NCBI GenBank assembly: GCA_016710065.1 | Contig: JADJLP010000014.1 | Coordinates: 246,832 to 310,831, forward strand | Direction: 5' to 3' | Length of the DNA: 64,000 nt | Source: Candidatus Ideonella esbjergensis | GTDB taxonomy: Bacteria > Pseudomonadota > Gammaproteobacteria > Burkholderiales > Burkholderiaceae_C | In this document: piece by piece, positions 26,600 through 35,138 of the stretch | Layout: every line of letters begins with the position of its first letter | How positions within the stretch are numbered: the first letter of the stretch is position 1 | The notes under the pieces: model-generated | Seen by the model: only the letters and a program-made list of their open reading frames with translations | Databases searched by the model: none | What the model was told of the DNA's origin: nothing | Translations under genes and position numbers: made by a program

Positions 26600-27431
26600 T
26601 CAAAGAAGAATCAGCCTTTTGACTGCCTCCTCGAGGCTGTCGAGAGCGATCCCGTCCGCTCGTAGCTCGATCTGGTAGACGCCCTTCTCCTGGCGAATCC
26701 ATGCAACCCTTTGGCCGCTCGAGTCCTTGATCTCAACGGTGTGCGCGTGGAACGGTTCCACACTTGCGTCGCGAGTAATGGCTGCGAAGGTGCTACTTGC
26801 AGACGGCTTACTGGGACTGCCGCTGGCGATGCCCTTCGATCGTCGAATCGCTCCATCACGAGCGCGAGCAAGCACTCGGTGTAGCGCATTTGCCCAGTTC
26901 ACCTGTACTACGTGGGGCGAGCCGAATGCCGCCATGACCTCCTCCGGAAGCTCAGCGATCTTTATGACCTTGGCCGCTTGGCTCGCATCGACTCCGATTG
27001 CCGCAGCCAGGCTTCTGATGGAGGGAAAGAGACCTCGATCAAGTGCGAGCTTGTAATGAAGGCCTTGTTCATACGGGCTCAGGTCAGCACGGTGCCGATT
27101 CTCACGCTCCATTTCTTGCCACATGGTGCGATCGTCGACATCGGCAATGAGCGCGAGGACAAGGAATACCAAGTTCTAGACAAGCACGATGGCGTCTATG
27201 GCCAAAGACAATCTCGTAGCGGTCCGCTGTGCCACGAACCTTTATGGGCTGCACGTTGCCGCCACACTCCTCAATATCACGCTTCAACGACTCATAGGGC
27301 AGGCCGCTATAGGACTCAGGGGCACGATTCGCCCATTTGGATGACGCCACAAGCGTAGGGTCAAGCAGTTGACAGTTGTTGGGGACGCCACCTGATGGAC
27401 GGTTATTGATTGCGACTATGGGATTCGACAT
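26600..27431 (-). CDS. ParB-family partition protein, with one frameshift
   Basis: ParB/Spo0J-like DNA-binding protein of about 276 residues. The N-terminal ParB domain has the nucleotide-binding motifs GGNVQPIKVR and EIVFGHRRHRACLELG. A helix-turn-helix follows (PYEQGLHYKLAL..., SIRSLAAAIGVDASQAAKVIKIAELP). The C-terminal part contains VEPFHAHTVEI. One extra base at about 27160 (GGACAAGG) breaks the frame between LELGIP and VLALIADVDD. No parA is visible; an IS21-type element lies immediately upstream and has probably separated parB from its promoter and partner. This type of ParB is common on plasmids and integrative elements. Confidence 0.8.
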
Positions 27432-27447
27432 GCTGAAGCCCCGTGCC

Positions 27448-28206
27448 CTACTTCGCCGATTCCAATTGCTTCTTACCGCGAACCTTTCGCATGGACTCGC
27501 CCTTGATCTGAAGTCTGTATGCTTTATGAACAACTCGGTCGAGGAGCGCGTCGGCCACAGTGGGCTCCGGAAAGAAACCGTGCCACTCGGAAACTGGGAA
27601 CTGGCTGGCGATCATCAAGGACCCAGTGTTTTGCCGCAGATTGATGACGTCAAGCAGCACTGCTGCGACCTGCGGGCTGATCGTACTAAGGCCAAAGTCA
27701 TCCAAGTACAGCAGGTCGACCCGATATAGCTTGTTCTTCAGAGCCGGAATGGTCCCGTCAACCATGGCAGAGTGAATCGCTTCACCGAGTTCTGATAGCC
27801 GGTAGTAGCTTGCCGAGTACCCCATTCGGCACCCTTGTGTGGCCAAAGCCGTGGCAAGCCACGTTTTGCCAACTCCCGAAGGACCGAGGACGATGACATT
27901 CAAATGCCGCGCCAACCAGTCGCACGTTGCAAGTGAGGCGATCTGTGCGGAGTCGAGTGCGCGCCCCTTGCTCTCATCCAGGTCTTCGAGGCTGGCACTT
28001 TCGATGAACCCGGCAGACTTGATCAATCGAGAGATCTTCTTTGTATCTCGCGATGAAGCCTCTCGGTCCACAAGCATAGCGAGCCTGTCGTCGAATGAGA
28101 GCTTGTGCACTGAAGGCTGCGATGCTTGCTGATCGTAGACCTCCGCCATGCCGTTGAGCTTCAGCTTGCGAAGCTTCGCCAGAGTTTGTTCGACTTTCGA
28201 CATCAC
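27448..28206 (-). CDS. istB: IS21-family helper ATPase IstB
   Basis: A 252-residue AAA+ ATPase that activates the IstA transposase for target joining. It shows Walker A VLGPSGVGKTWLA, Walker B VDLLYLDDFGLS and the sensor-type MIASQFPVSEWH. The start overlaps the istA stop by four bases, the usual arrangement. The stop lies only 17 bases from the parB start, which leaves almost no room for an IS end on this side. Confidence 0.93.
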   Translation of the reverse strand: MMSKVEQTLAKLRKLKLNGMAEVYDQQASQPSVHKLSFDDRLAMLVDREASSRDTKKISRLIKSAGFIESASLEDLDESKGRALDSAQIASLATCDWLARHLNVIVLGPSGVGKTWLATALATQGCRMGYSASYYRLSELGEAIHSAMVDGTIPALKNKLYRVDLLYLDDFGLSTISPQVAAVLLDVINLRQNTGSLMIASQFPVSEWHGFFPEPTVADALLDRVVHKAYRLQIKGESMRKVRGKKQLESAK

Positions 28207-29762
28207 TCGCCTCCTCCAAAGTAGGCGGGATCGCGGTTGTTCTCGTGTGTCACAGGCGTTTTCCTTTGCTCGTGGCCACCACTACCAGAAACTGCCTTCG
28301 CGCTCAGGTCTGCCTTGCTGCGGATGGTCGCCTCAATATGCTTCAGCGCGAACATCTGGTGCTTCCCGATATAGGCGCAGACCCCTTCAATCCGGCTGTC
28401 CCCGTGCATTCGTGCGAGGTGGCGAATCTTTTGGGCGGCGCGGAACCCGTTTGTGGGGTCGGTCCTGTCGCAAAGATGGTGCTTGATGACTTCTGTGGTT
28501 CCCGGCCCGACATCAGCAGCCCAATCCATTAGTTCTTTCGGTTCGCCCTCCAGAACGCTGCGATGGCCAACTGGCATGAAGCTGCGATCCAAAACGTCTG
28601 TGCCCGGCACACTTGCTCGCTTGTGTAGGGCTACGCGCTTGGTCTTGTGAACGACCTCGATGACGTGCTCGGTGATGCGAAGGTCGACACGATGTCCCGT
28701 GAGTGCGTAGGGAACCATATAGAAGGAGCGATCGTGCTCGACCCGGTAGTTCGGGCCGACCACGACGTTGTATCGCCATGCCGAAATCTCGTATTGAGTC
28801 TTCGGGAGCGGCTTGAGAGCCGGGGCGTCGATCTGATCGAACCGAGCCGAGCGTGTACTACCCAGTCCTTTGATCGGCCTGTTGTTCAAGAAGTCGACGC
28901 GCTCCTTCAGCGCCTCGTTGAACTCTTCTAAGCTGAAGAACGTGCGGGTTCTCCACGGGAAGAGGACCCACGACTGCAGCAGGCGGACTCCTGCCTCCAC
29001 TGACCCCTTGTCATTGCCTTTCCTCGGTCGCGCAGGCCAGGCGGCAGTTTGATAGTGGCGCAGACACTCACGGTACGCGGCATTGATCTCAATGTGAGTT
29101 CCGGTGCGCCGGATCACTGCAGCCTTAAGATTGTCTGGAACTGTCCAGGTGGGGACTCCCCCGTAGAACTCGAAAGCCTTGATGTGGCAGTCGATCCAGT
29201 CGGCCTCCTTCTGTGTCCAGACCCCCTGCGCGTACATCTTGCTGGATGCGCCCATCGTGCAGACAAAGACCTGGGCCAGCCGAATCTCACCGGTTTCTTT
29301 GTCGGTGATCGGCACCCTTCGGCCTGCGAAGTCGCAGTAGAGCTTCTCGCCTGCGCGGCGAGGCACACGCATCGTGACCGATATGGACTCCTTGAACGCG
29401 CGGAACTCATCGGTGAACATTGAGTAGCCGATGCCGTTCGGCTCACGCTCTCTGAACTCCATCCAGAGGACCTGGAGGCTGGCGTCGCGAAGCTCAAGCT
29501 GACTTCTTATGTAGGGCCAGTCCGGGCGAAGTTTCGTCTGCGCTCCAGGCGCAGGCCTTGTACCGATCGCAGACGTCAGTTCGTCGTCGTCAAGCTTGCC
29601 AAGCTCGTCCCAGGCCCTTCCCGAGTCGAGGATCTTCCGACGCAGGAAGGACACGGTGTTGTGGCTGCATCCCACCTGCTGGGCGATCGATCGGGATGAC
29701 TGGCGTTGATCATGAAAGTGCAGTTCTGCAATCTGCCTTTGAAGGCGGACGTCTAATCGCAT
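28203..29762 (-). CDS. istA: IS21-family transposase IstA
   Basis: A 519-residue DDE transposase. An N-terminal helix-turn-helix (SSRSIAQQVGCSHNTVSFLRR) precedes the catalytic core with Asp in KLYCDFAGRRV, Asp in TWTVPDNLKAAV and Glu in KGNDKGSVEAGV. A Mu-transposase-like beta-barrel and a basic tail follow. The start at 29762 (MRLDVRLQRQ) is the typical IstA start. It is upstream of and coupled to istB. Confidence 0.93.
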   Translation of the reverse strand: MRLDVRLQRQIAELHFHDQRQSSRSIAQQVGCSHNTVSFLRRKILDSGRAWDELGKLDDDELTSAIGTRPAPGAQTKLRPDWPYIRSQLELRDASLQVLWMEFREREPNGIGYSMFTDEFRAFKESISVTMRVPRRAGEKLYCDFAGRRVPITDKETGEIRLAQVFVCTMGASSKMYAQGVWTQKEADWIDCHIKAFEFYGGVPTWTVPDNLKAAVIRRTGTHIEINAAYRECLRHYQTAAWPARPRKGNDKGSVEAGVRLLQSWVLFPWRTRTFFSLEEFNEALKERVDFLNNRPIKGLGSTRSARFDQIDAPALKPLPKTQYEISAWRYNVVVGPNYRVEHDRSFYMVPYALTGHRVDLRITEHVIEVVHKTKRVALHKRASVPGTDVLDRSFMPVGHRSVLEGEPKELMDWAADVGPGTTEVIKHHLCDRTDPTNGFRAAQKIRHLARMHGDSRIEGVCAYIGKHQMFALKHIEATIRSKADLSAKAVSGSGGHEQRKTPVTHENNRDPAYFGGGE

Positions 29763-29831
29763 AGTCGTAGTTCCTGTTGCTAACTGGATGCCCTTTGAAG
29801 GCACGAGTCAGCCCGCACGCTCACCCCACTC

Positions 29832-31379
29832 TTTTCCAAACGAGGTATGAGCCTGAAGAGGCCTGATCTCGTGGACGCGCGGGGCGTCGATCCGTTGTAG
29901 ATGCAGGAAGTGTATTGGGGCCCGGGTCTTGAGTTCATTCATCTTGATGGCGATAGCGCATGGAGCCCCGTAGGGGGATTCAGCCGGTTCGAGTGGGCAA
30001 GCGTTTGAACAGCGCGGCGCGCGCCTCGCTGAGTTCCTCGGCGGCCTGCACGTCGGTCAGCGCCGTGGCCAGTTCGCGCAAGTGTTCCAACGTCATGCCC
30101 TCGCGCAGTCCCTGGTTTGCCTGTGGCAGGCTGGCGAGCTTGTCGAGCGGCGTCATTGCGTCCTGCGGCCGGTACACCCGCTTGAAGCGACCTGGCTTCT
30201 TGGGGTCGGGCTTGTCGGTGGAGAACAAGCACGGTCTATGGAAGTTCAGGAACGGGTTGAGGTACTCACGGCAGTAGGTGTTGAAGCGCGTGGCGTGACG
30301 CTGCGGGATGTGCGTGTAGCCGAACTCCCTGCGCACGACCGCACCGTTCTTGGTCTCGGCCAGCCCGTTGTCGTTGCTTTGGCGCGGCCGGCTGCGGGTG
30401 AACTCCACCTTGAGCTTGTCGAGCATCTTGGCCACCCGGTGGTTGACGTACTCGCTGCCGTTGTCGGCGTGGAATCCCAGGATCTCAAACGGGAACTGCT
30501 CAAGCAGTTGCTCGATCACGGGCAGCATGTACGCCTCGGCGAGGGTTTGCACCGTCGCCACCACCTGCCACTGGGTGACGCAATCCACCGCGTTGACGTG
30601 ATACAGCCCCTTGATGCCGTCGTGGTCGCCCTGGTGAACGCTGTCGATGCGGATGAAGCCAGCACGACCCTCAGGTGCAGGTGCCCGGCGCACGCCAATG
30701 TCCACCCGCCTGGTTGGCTGGGTCTTGGTCAGCACCACGCGCTGGTCCCGGTAGCCCGCGCTGTGGCGCAGGTTGTAAAGGTGCGCCACCGAGATGTCGC
30801 CCAGTCGCTCAAAGCCGGAAATCTTGAACACGTCGCGCTGGCGGCGCAGCACGCACGCGGTGGCCGGACCCGACAGCGTGCCCATCGCCCGGTCCACCGC
30901 CGCCAGCAAGGCCACGTCGGCGGGTGTGTAGCGCCGGGCAAATGCGTGCTCCGGGCGCCTGTAGCTCTTTTGCAGCGGCTGGGCGCCAACCCGGTCTGCC
31001 ACCCAGCGCCCCACCAGTCGCGTGAGCTGCGCTCGGCTGTATCCGCTCAGGTGCAGCAGGTAGGCCAGCACCACACCCTTGTCGGCGCGACCCAACTGCC
31101 GGTAGGAAAAGCGGCTCAGGACCTGCTCGATCCAGGCATATCGCCCCTCGTCATCATCGGCGCCCCGGAACTCCAGCGCTTGCGTGCCCGCCACCACCTG
31201 GCGCACCTGATCCAGCGTGCGCACCTGTGCCTCGTTCATGTCGATCACCATCGTCGATGATCGCCACCCCGCACCCGCCAACTTCCACCAAGCCGGCAAA
31301 CCAACCCAATCCAGCCCCTCCAGGCTCATTCCTCGTTGGAATCTCGCCCCTGGCTCCAGGCTCACACCTCGTTGGACAA
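29832..31379 (-). mobile_element. insertion sequence with single DDE transposase gene and matching ends
   Basis: The left end carries TTTCCAAACGAGGTATGAGC and continues CTGAAG (from about 29834, plus strand). The right end, read on the minus strand from about 31379, carries TTGTCCAACGAGGTGTGAGC and continues CTGGAG. These are clear imperfect terminal inverted repeats. A second copy of the motif (TTCCAACGAGGAATGAGCCT) lies just inside the right end at about 31320-31345, giving a subterminal repeat. The transposase gene lies between them. Target duplications were not resolved. Confidence 0.75.
29980..31251 (-). CDS. DDE integrase/transposase (rve-type core)
   Basis: A 423-residue transposase with an N-terminal helical DNA-binding region (FSYRQLGRADKGVVLAYLL, YSRAQLTRLVGRW) and an rve-type DDE core: Asp in GFIRIDSVHQGD, Asp in GFHADNGSEYVN and Glu in NDNGLAETKNGA. 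The start at 31251 (MVIDMNEAQ) is chosen because the frame upstream reads through the terminal repeat. IS family is uncertain; it resembles the IS481/ISNCY-like integrase group. Confidence 0.85.
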   Translation of the reverse strand: MVIDMNEAQVRTLDQVRQVVAGTQALEFRGADDDEGRYAWIEQVLSRFSYRQLGRADKGVVLAYLLHLSGYSRAQLTRLVGRWVADRVGAQPLQKSYRRPEHAFARRYTPADVALLAAVDRAMGTLSGPATACVLRRQRDVFKISGFERLGDISVAHLYNLRHSAGYRDQRVVLTKTQPTRRVDIGVRRAPAPEGRAGFIRIDSVHQGDHDGIKGLYHVNAVDCVTQWQVVATVQTLAEAYMLPVIEQLLEQFPFEILGFHADNGSEYVNHRVAKMLDKLKVEFTRSRPRQSNDNGLAETKNGAVVRREFGYTHIPQRHATRFNTYCREYLNPFLNFHRPCLFSTDKPDPKKPGRFKRVYRPQDAMTPLDKLASLPQANQGLREGMTLEHLRELATALTDVQAAEELSEARAALFKRLPTRTG

Positions 31380-31460
31380 GACTACCCCTTGACGGCGGTG
31401 AGCGCGACGCCTACGATTGCGTCAGTCAAGCGGCCAAACTTGTACTGAGCAAACGTAAGA

Positions 31461-31486
31461 AGCCCGGGTTGCACCCCGGGCTTTTT
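31461..31486. terminator. rho-independent terminator
   Basis: AGCCCGGG and CCCGGGCT form a perfect 8-bp stem with a six-base loop, followed by a TTTTT tract. It lies just downstream of the minus-strand Ner-like gene's end and just outside the IS. With the U-run on the plus strand and weaker A-richness on the other side, it works best for plus-strand transcripts but may serve both. Confidence 0.75.
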
Positions 31487-31508
31487 GCGTTCTGGGCTGG
31501 GATTCTGG

Positions 31509-31802
31509 CTATGGGGGTGGGAGCGCCCCCGTGGCTCCTTCCTCGCCCGTTGCGGTTTCGTTCAAGCGGCTGACCTGAGAGCGCTTGGTGCGCTGCCGGG
31601 GTTTGAATTTGTAGCGATCAGGGAACAGTGCCTCGACACTCTTTCCAAGCAAGTTCGCGATGTGCTCCGCGACGGCGAAGCTCGTCGTGCGGTTGTGAAT
31701 CGTGTTGTTCACAGTTGCGTGCGAGACGTCCAGATCAGCCGCGATCTGAGCCTGCGTCTTGCCTCGCTTCCTCAGTTCGTAGGTGATGTCTAGGGCGTCC
31801 AT
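31509..31802 (-). CDS. Ner/Nlp-type helix-turn-helix regulator
   Basis: A 97-residue DNA-binding protein. The helix-turn-helix text (ELRKRGKTQAQIAADLDVS, HATVNNTIHNR, VAEHIANLLGKSVEALFPDRY) matches the Ner protein of Mu-like phages and bacterial Nlp proteins. The C-terminal 30 residues are basic, then Gly/Ala/Pro-rich. The start at 31802 (MDALDITYEL) is preferred over one 57 bases upstream. It is divergent from a second helix-turn-helix protein across an 84-base AT-rich gap, the layout of a phage lysis-lysogeny switch. Confidence 0.8.
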   Translation of the reverse strand: MDALDITYELRKRGKTQAQIAADLDVSHATVNNTIHNRTTSFAVAEHIANLLGKSVEALFPDRYKFKPRQRTKRSQVSRLNETATGEEGATGALPPP

Positions 31803-31836
31803 GGCGCGCTTGCCTCCAACTCGGCTAAGTAGTAAA

Positions 31837-31868
31837 TTTTCTCTAAAAGCTGTCAACAATTCTCTTTA
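31837..31868. promoter_or_regulatory. candidate operator pair in the divergent regulator promoter
   Basis: TTCTCTAAA (31839) and TTCTCTTTA (31860) are direct repeats whose starts are 21 bases apart, that is two helical turns. They frame a TTGACA hexamer read on the minus strand (TGTCAA at 31851). The block is far more AT-rich than its surroundings. It fits a shared operator/promoter for the Ner-like and repressor-like genes. Confidence 0.45.
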
Positions 31869-31886
31869 GCGAAGCACTCTACACCC

Positions 31887-32612
31887 ATGACCTCGCCATC
31901 TGCAAGTCCTCCGGAGGATCTGCGTGCGCTTGGGGCGCGCCTTTCGGCAGTGATTGCTTCCGAGCGGATCAGCCAAGCGGACTTCGCGGCCCGAATCGGT
32001 GCGTCGCCCAGCTTCGTGAGCGACGCTGCAAGAGGACTGAAGGTGCCGGGCGCCCTGTTCCTGCATGCGGTGAAGCGAGAGTTCGGTGTCAGCCTGGACT
32101 GGCTGATTGCAGGTGATGGTTCGATGCGCGGCACGAATTCGATCAACCTCGAGCTCTTCCGCGTTGTCTGCGGGCTAGTTGAGCTGGTGCGCCTGTGGCG
32201 CGTTGAGGGCGACAAGGGCGCTGGCAGGGTTGCGCAGGCCTTGGTTGACGGTTCGCTATCGATTTCGCTGCTTCCTGCTGCTGCGAGGCAACGGCTGGAT
32301 GCCTGCATTCAGGCCACTGACAGTCATGCACTTGCTGCTTCGCTGTACATAGCGAGTGGCGACAAGGTGGATTGGGAGTCGTCGGTGCGTCAGGTCATTC
32401 GCTCTGCCACTGCACACTTTGACCTCAGTCGACCAGTTCTGCCGCAGCCGCACCCCGCCCCCCCCCAAGGTGCAAAGAGGGCCGACGAGCCCATGGGTGG
32501 CTCCGGCATTCAAGTCAATCGAGGGAAGGTCGTGAAGGCGGCCTTCCACAGCTTCGTGGAGGCCGACGGTGCTCCTCGCGGAGTTCCAGCAAGCAAGCGC
32601 CGCAAGCGCTGA
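31887..32612 (+). CDS. helix-turn-helix transcriptional regulator, repressor-like
   Basis: A 241-residue protein. An XRE-type DNA-binding domain lies in residues 13-75 (ALGARLSAVIASERISQADF, ARIGASPSFVSDAARGLKVP, SLDWLIAGDG). The long C-terminal part has no recognised domain and ends in a basic tail (VPASKRRKR). Divergent from the Ner-like gene, it takes the position of the immunity repressor in a Mu-like switch. No other Mu-like structural or transposition gene is seen, so this is either a remnant or a captured switch. The downstream membrane-protein gene follows after 14 bases. Confidence 0.72.
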   Translation: MTSPSASPPEDLRALGARLSAVIASERISQADFAARIGASPSFVSDAARGLKVPGALFLHAVKREFGVSLDWLIAGDGSMRGTNSINLELFRVVCGLVELVRLWRVEGDKGAGRVAQALVDGSLSISLLPAAARQRLDACIQATDSHALAASLYIASGDKVDWESSVRQVIRSATAHFDLSRPVLPQPHPAPPQGAKRADEPMGGSGIQVNRGKVVKAAFHSFVEADGAPRGVPASKRRKR

Positions 32613-32626
32613 ACTAAGGAGCGGAC

Positions 32627-33178
32627 GTGAACCCAAGCAGTGAAGCGAAGCAAATCAATCGAGGCCAGCGGGTTGGCGCTGCCGTTCATGACTACATAGA
32701 ACGCCAGGTGGTGATCTACAAGTCGAGCCGGTACGACCCCAAGGCGCTGCCAGATCGAATGACGGATGCACAAGCGCGTGCATCCGAGGATGCCTTTGTG
32801 GACCGGTTCGGCTTCGACGCTCCAGAGGCTGATCGTCGCGCCATCGTCGCTCTGAAGCATCGGCATCAGCTGACGGCCAGGTCAGTCCGCCGACTGCGGT
32901 TGCTCGGCTTTCTACGCGTCACTGAGAGCGAGGCTGCTCTGCGCTACAGCTGCTTCGAGTTGTGGGCGGGTTCGGCCCTCGCTGCTGCAGCATGCGGCAT
33001 GAGCGTCTGCCTCTTCGCACTTTTGGTGGCAACGGCACCGGCGCAGGTAACAGCAGCGGCTGGTGTGACGGCGCTTGCGACCTTGTATGCCGTGGCGGCC
33101 ACGTCAACCTACCTGGTCCATGTCCAACCCAACCTCTTGGTAGGTCGGCTGTTGCGTCGGCAGCACGCAGTGGTGTAG
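32627..33178 (+). CDS. hypothetical membrane protein
   Basis: A 183-residue protein of unknown family. The N-terminal 110 residues are soluble and charged (DAQARASEDAFVDRFGFD). Two hydrophobic segments near the C-terminus (SALAAAACGMSVCLFALLVA and AAAGVTALATLYAVAATSTY) likely form a helical hairpin in the inner membrane, leaving both ends in the cytoplasm. AAGGAGCGGACGTG precedes the ATG. It is probably co-transcribed with the repressor-like gene. Confidence 0.6.
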   Translation: MNPSSEAKQINRGQRVGAAVHDYIERQVVIYKSSRYDPKALPDRMTDAQARASEDAFVDRFGFDAPEADRRAIVALKHRHQLTARSVRRLRLLGFLRVTESEAALRYSCFELWAGSALAAAACGMSVCLFALLVATAPAQVTAAAGVTALATLYAVAATSTYLVHVQPNLLVGRLLRRQHAVV

Positions 33179-33191
33179 CGCCACTGCAGCC

Positions 33192-33976
33192 TTACTGGAA
33201 CAGTTCCTTCTCGACGTGCGAGACGTACCGGTTCGTGTAGAAGAGGTCTGGCTCGTGCTTCAGCGGCCGGACCACAAGCCGAAAGTCTGGTGCGCCTGGA
33301 TTCCTTGAGTTGAAGGTGACCAGCCCGATCCCGAAGATCTGGCAGAGCGAGTCGAGTCGCGCGAGTTCGTCCTGGGACGTCTCCTGCGGGATCACCAGGT
33401 AGCTCTTGTGGCTGAAGAGCTTGTACGCACAGGCCTGCCCAAAGCCCGTGACCAGTCCGCTCGTGTCCACCTTGATCTCCGCTGAGACGATGCTGGTGGG
33501 TCCCTTGATTACATCGCTGCGCCGGCTCTCAGCCTTGCCGATGACGTCCGGCGTTCCCCAGCGGTCCTTGAACACGTTGCCGCCTAGGGCGATCGCGTGT
33601 GTCACGTCTTCGAGTTCGTTCTTCAGCCAGTTCGCGAACAGGGGGTAGAAGACTTCCTCCCGAATCCGGTGCTGGGTGCTCGCTGGTGTACCGGACGGCG
33701 TCTCCACGGGCTCTGCCTCTCGAAAGGCCAGAAGGCGAAACAAGCCCTTCACCGGCTTGTACACGCGCTCTGGGTGAGTTGTGTCCAGGTTCCAGATCGA
33801 TGTGTTGACCACTGACTGGCCTTGAGGTCGGGGTCGGCCTGCCGAATCCGACGATGGAGATCGGAATAGCGAAGCCCCTGCGGGTTGGCCAGCAGGATCT
33901 CGAAGGCCAAGGTGCGGATGCGCTCGCGGATCGGTGGGCGCTGCAGGGCTTGGCTGGTCGGGTTGAGTGACGCCAT
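33192..33976 (-). pseudogene. winged-helix plus PD-(D/E)XK-like endonuclease gene, frameshifted
   Basis: The intended protein starts at 33976 (MASLNPTSQALQRPPIRERI) with a small helix-turn-helix (LRYSDLHRRIRQADPDLKA), then a frame change at about 33820 leads into SVVNTSIWNLDTTHPERVYK. The second frame holds a nuclease-like core: GTPDVIG, AEIKVD (the D...ExK pattern) and GFGQACAYKLFSHKSYLVIP. The layout resembles restriction-endonuclease-like proteins that use a Mrr/Vsr-type fold. One or two bases are missing or gained in GCCAGTCAGTGGTC. No methyltransferase is nearby. It is divergent from an XRE regulator gene, also frameshifted. Confidence 0.6.
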
Positions 33977-34102
33977 CGGGTGTTGAACGCTCGGCGGGTG
34001 GCCGCCACAGGGCAGCCACGTGGGCCAAGCCCGCAGTGTACAAGCAAATGCTACTCAAAGTCTGTAGACTCAAAGTAGGCAGAAAACGCAACCTCGTCTC
34101 CC

Positions 34103-34335
34103 ATGGAGAGACGGGGAAAGCCACGCCAGTCCGCCCGGGTTCGCCTGGCGCAACACCTGCGAGCAGAGCGTGCGGCCCAAGGTTATCCCAGGAGCAACTG
34201 GCTGACTTGGCCGGCGTGCATCGGACCTATGTTGGCTCTGTGGAGCGCGCCGAGCGCAACATCTCGATCGACAACATCGAGCAGTTGGCGGCGGCGCTCG
34301 GACTCGACATCTCAAAGCTGCTTGAGCCGTTGTGA
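34103..34335 (+). pseudogene. small XRE-family regulator (controller-protein-like), frameshifted
   Basis: A helix-turn-helix protein of about 77 residues. It begins VRLAQHLRAERAAQG and continues, after a one-base shift, as LSQEQLADLAGVHRTYVGS and VERAERNISIDNIEQLAAAL. Changing GGTTATCCC to GGTTTATCCC at about 34182 restores the frame. The sequence resembles the controller proteins of restriction-modification systems and related XRE regulators. It lies divergent to the broken endonuclease-like gene, so the two may be remains of one restriction module. Confidence 0.7.
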
Positions 34336-34772
34336 GCCTGGCGATTTCGCCGAAGGGAAGTGTCGGGAGCGGCCTAGCGAGGCGCGACAACACCTGCACC
34401 GACAGAAGGTCCTGCTCGCAGGCTCGCGCACATCTTCATGACCTCAGGCGGAAGCAGCACGACCGTTTATCACTGACCGGGCACCTATCGTCCGCAGGCA
34501 GGGAAGTTAACGCGGTCTTCAAGCGGGCTAGGGAACTCGCCTGCGACCGCGGCGATCGCGTCCGACCGAAGGTGATCTTTGACGCCTCGACGCTCCCAGC
34601 GGATGGTGTGGAACCGTTCCACACCCACACGCTTGAACTGATTGACTCAGAGTCTGGAGGTCGTGCTGCCATACGGCAGCGCCAAGCAGGCAACCACACC
34701 GTCCAGATCGTCGCTGCGAGCATGTCGTTGTCTGGCGTAAGTGCGGCAGTCCAGGGGTTACTCAAGACGTAG
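34332..34772 (+). pseudogene. C-terminal remnant of a second parB gene
   Basis: The last 60-70 codons encode VEPFHTHTLELIDSESGG, closely matching VEPFHAHTVEIKDSSGQ at the end of the parB gene at 26.6-27.4 kb, with the same GTGGAACCGTTCCAC core at nucleotide level and the same VQGLLK/VKRLIL ending. Upstream text does not encode a ParB domain. It is therefore a tail fragment in opposite orientation to the first parB. Codon quality is poor and a functional protein is unlikely. Confidence 0.6.
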
Positions 34773-35138
34773 CCCAGTGGTGCGCATCGCCTTGTCTTCA
34801 GCCGTAGGGTGCCAGATTAGTTGCTCTGGCGCGCAAGGGCCGACAAGCACCTAGCGAGGGCCGCGCCACATGGTCGGCCGAAGGTGTCCCGAAGTTGTTG
34901 CGACTGGCCTACTTGCCCGCCAACGTTGTTGCCCGCGCGCAGACTGTTTCGTCTCGACTGGCTTGCCAGGAAGCTGCCTCTCGTCAGTACCGGCACCCGG
35001 CCACAAGCCGACTTTCGCGAACGTCGGCTGTCGAGCAAGTTGCTGAGCGCTGAAGCGCTGGCTTGAGGTCAGTCAAGGCGGCACCTGCCTACGAAAGTTG
35101 CCAACTCCAACTCTCGACTGCATCGACGACTGGGTCGC
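34773..35138. other. no recognisable gene
   Basis: About 370 bases between the parB remnant and the recombinase remnant. Short open frames exist on both strands, but none has codon pattern, start signal or protein text that I can support. Confidence 0.4.

Larger units (their letters stand above)
27448..29800 (-). mobile_element. IS21-type insertion sequence (istA-istB)
   Basis: The istA-istB pair defines an IS21-family element inserted on the upstream side of parB. I could not identify its terminal repeats by eye: on the istB side only 17 bases separate it from parB, and on the istA side the sequence after 29762 runs into the next IS. The ends given are the coding limits plus a short margin. 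Confidence 0.7.

Noticed and set aside
30082..31260. 392-codon plus-strand frame over the IS transposase
   Set aside because: Antisense to the DDE transposase and without family features.
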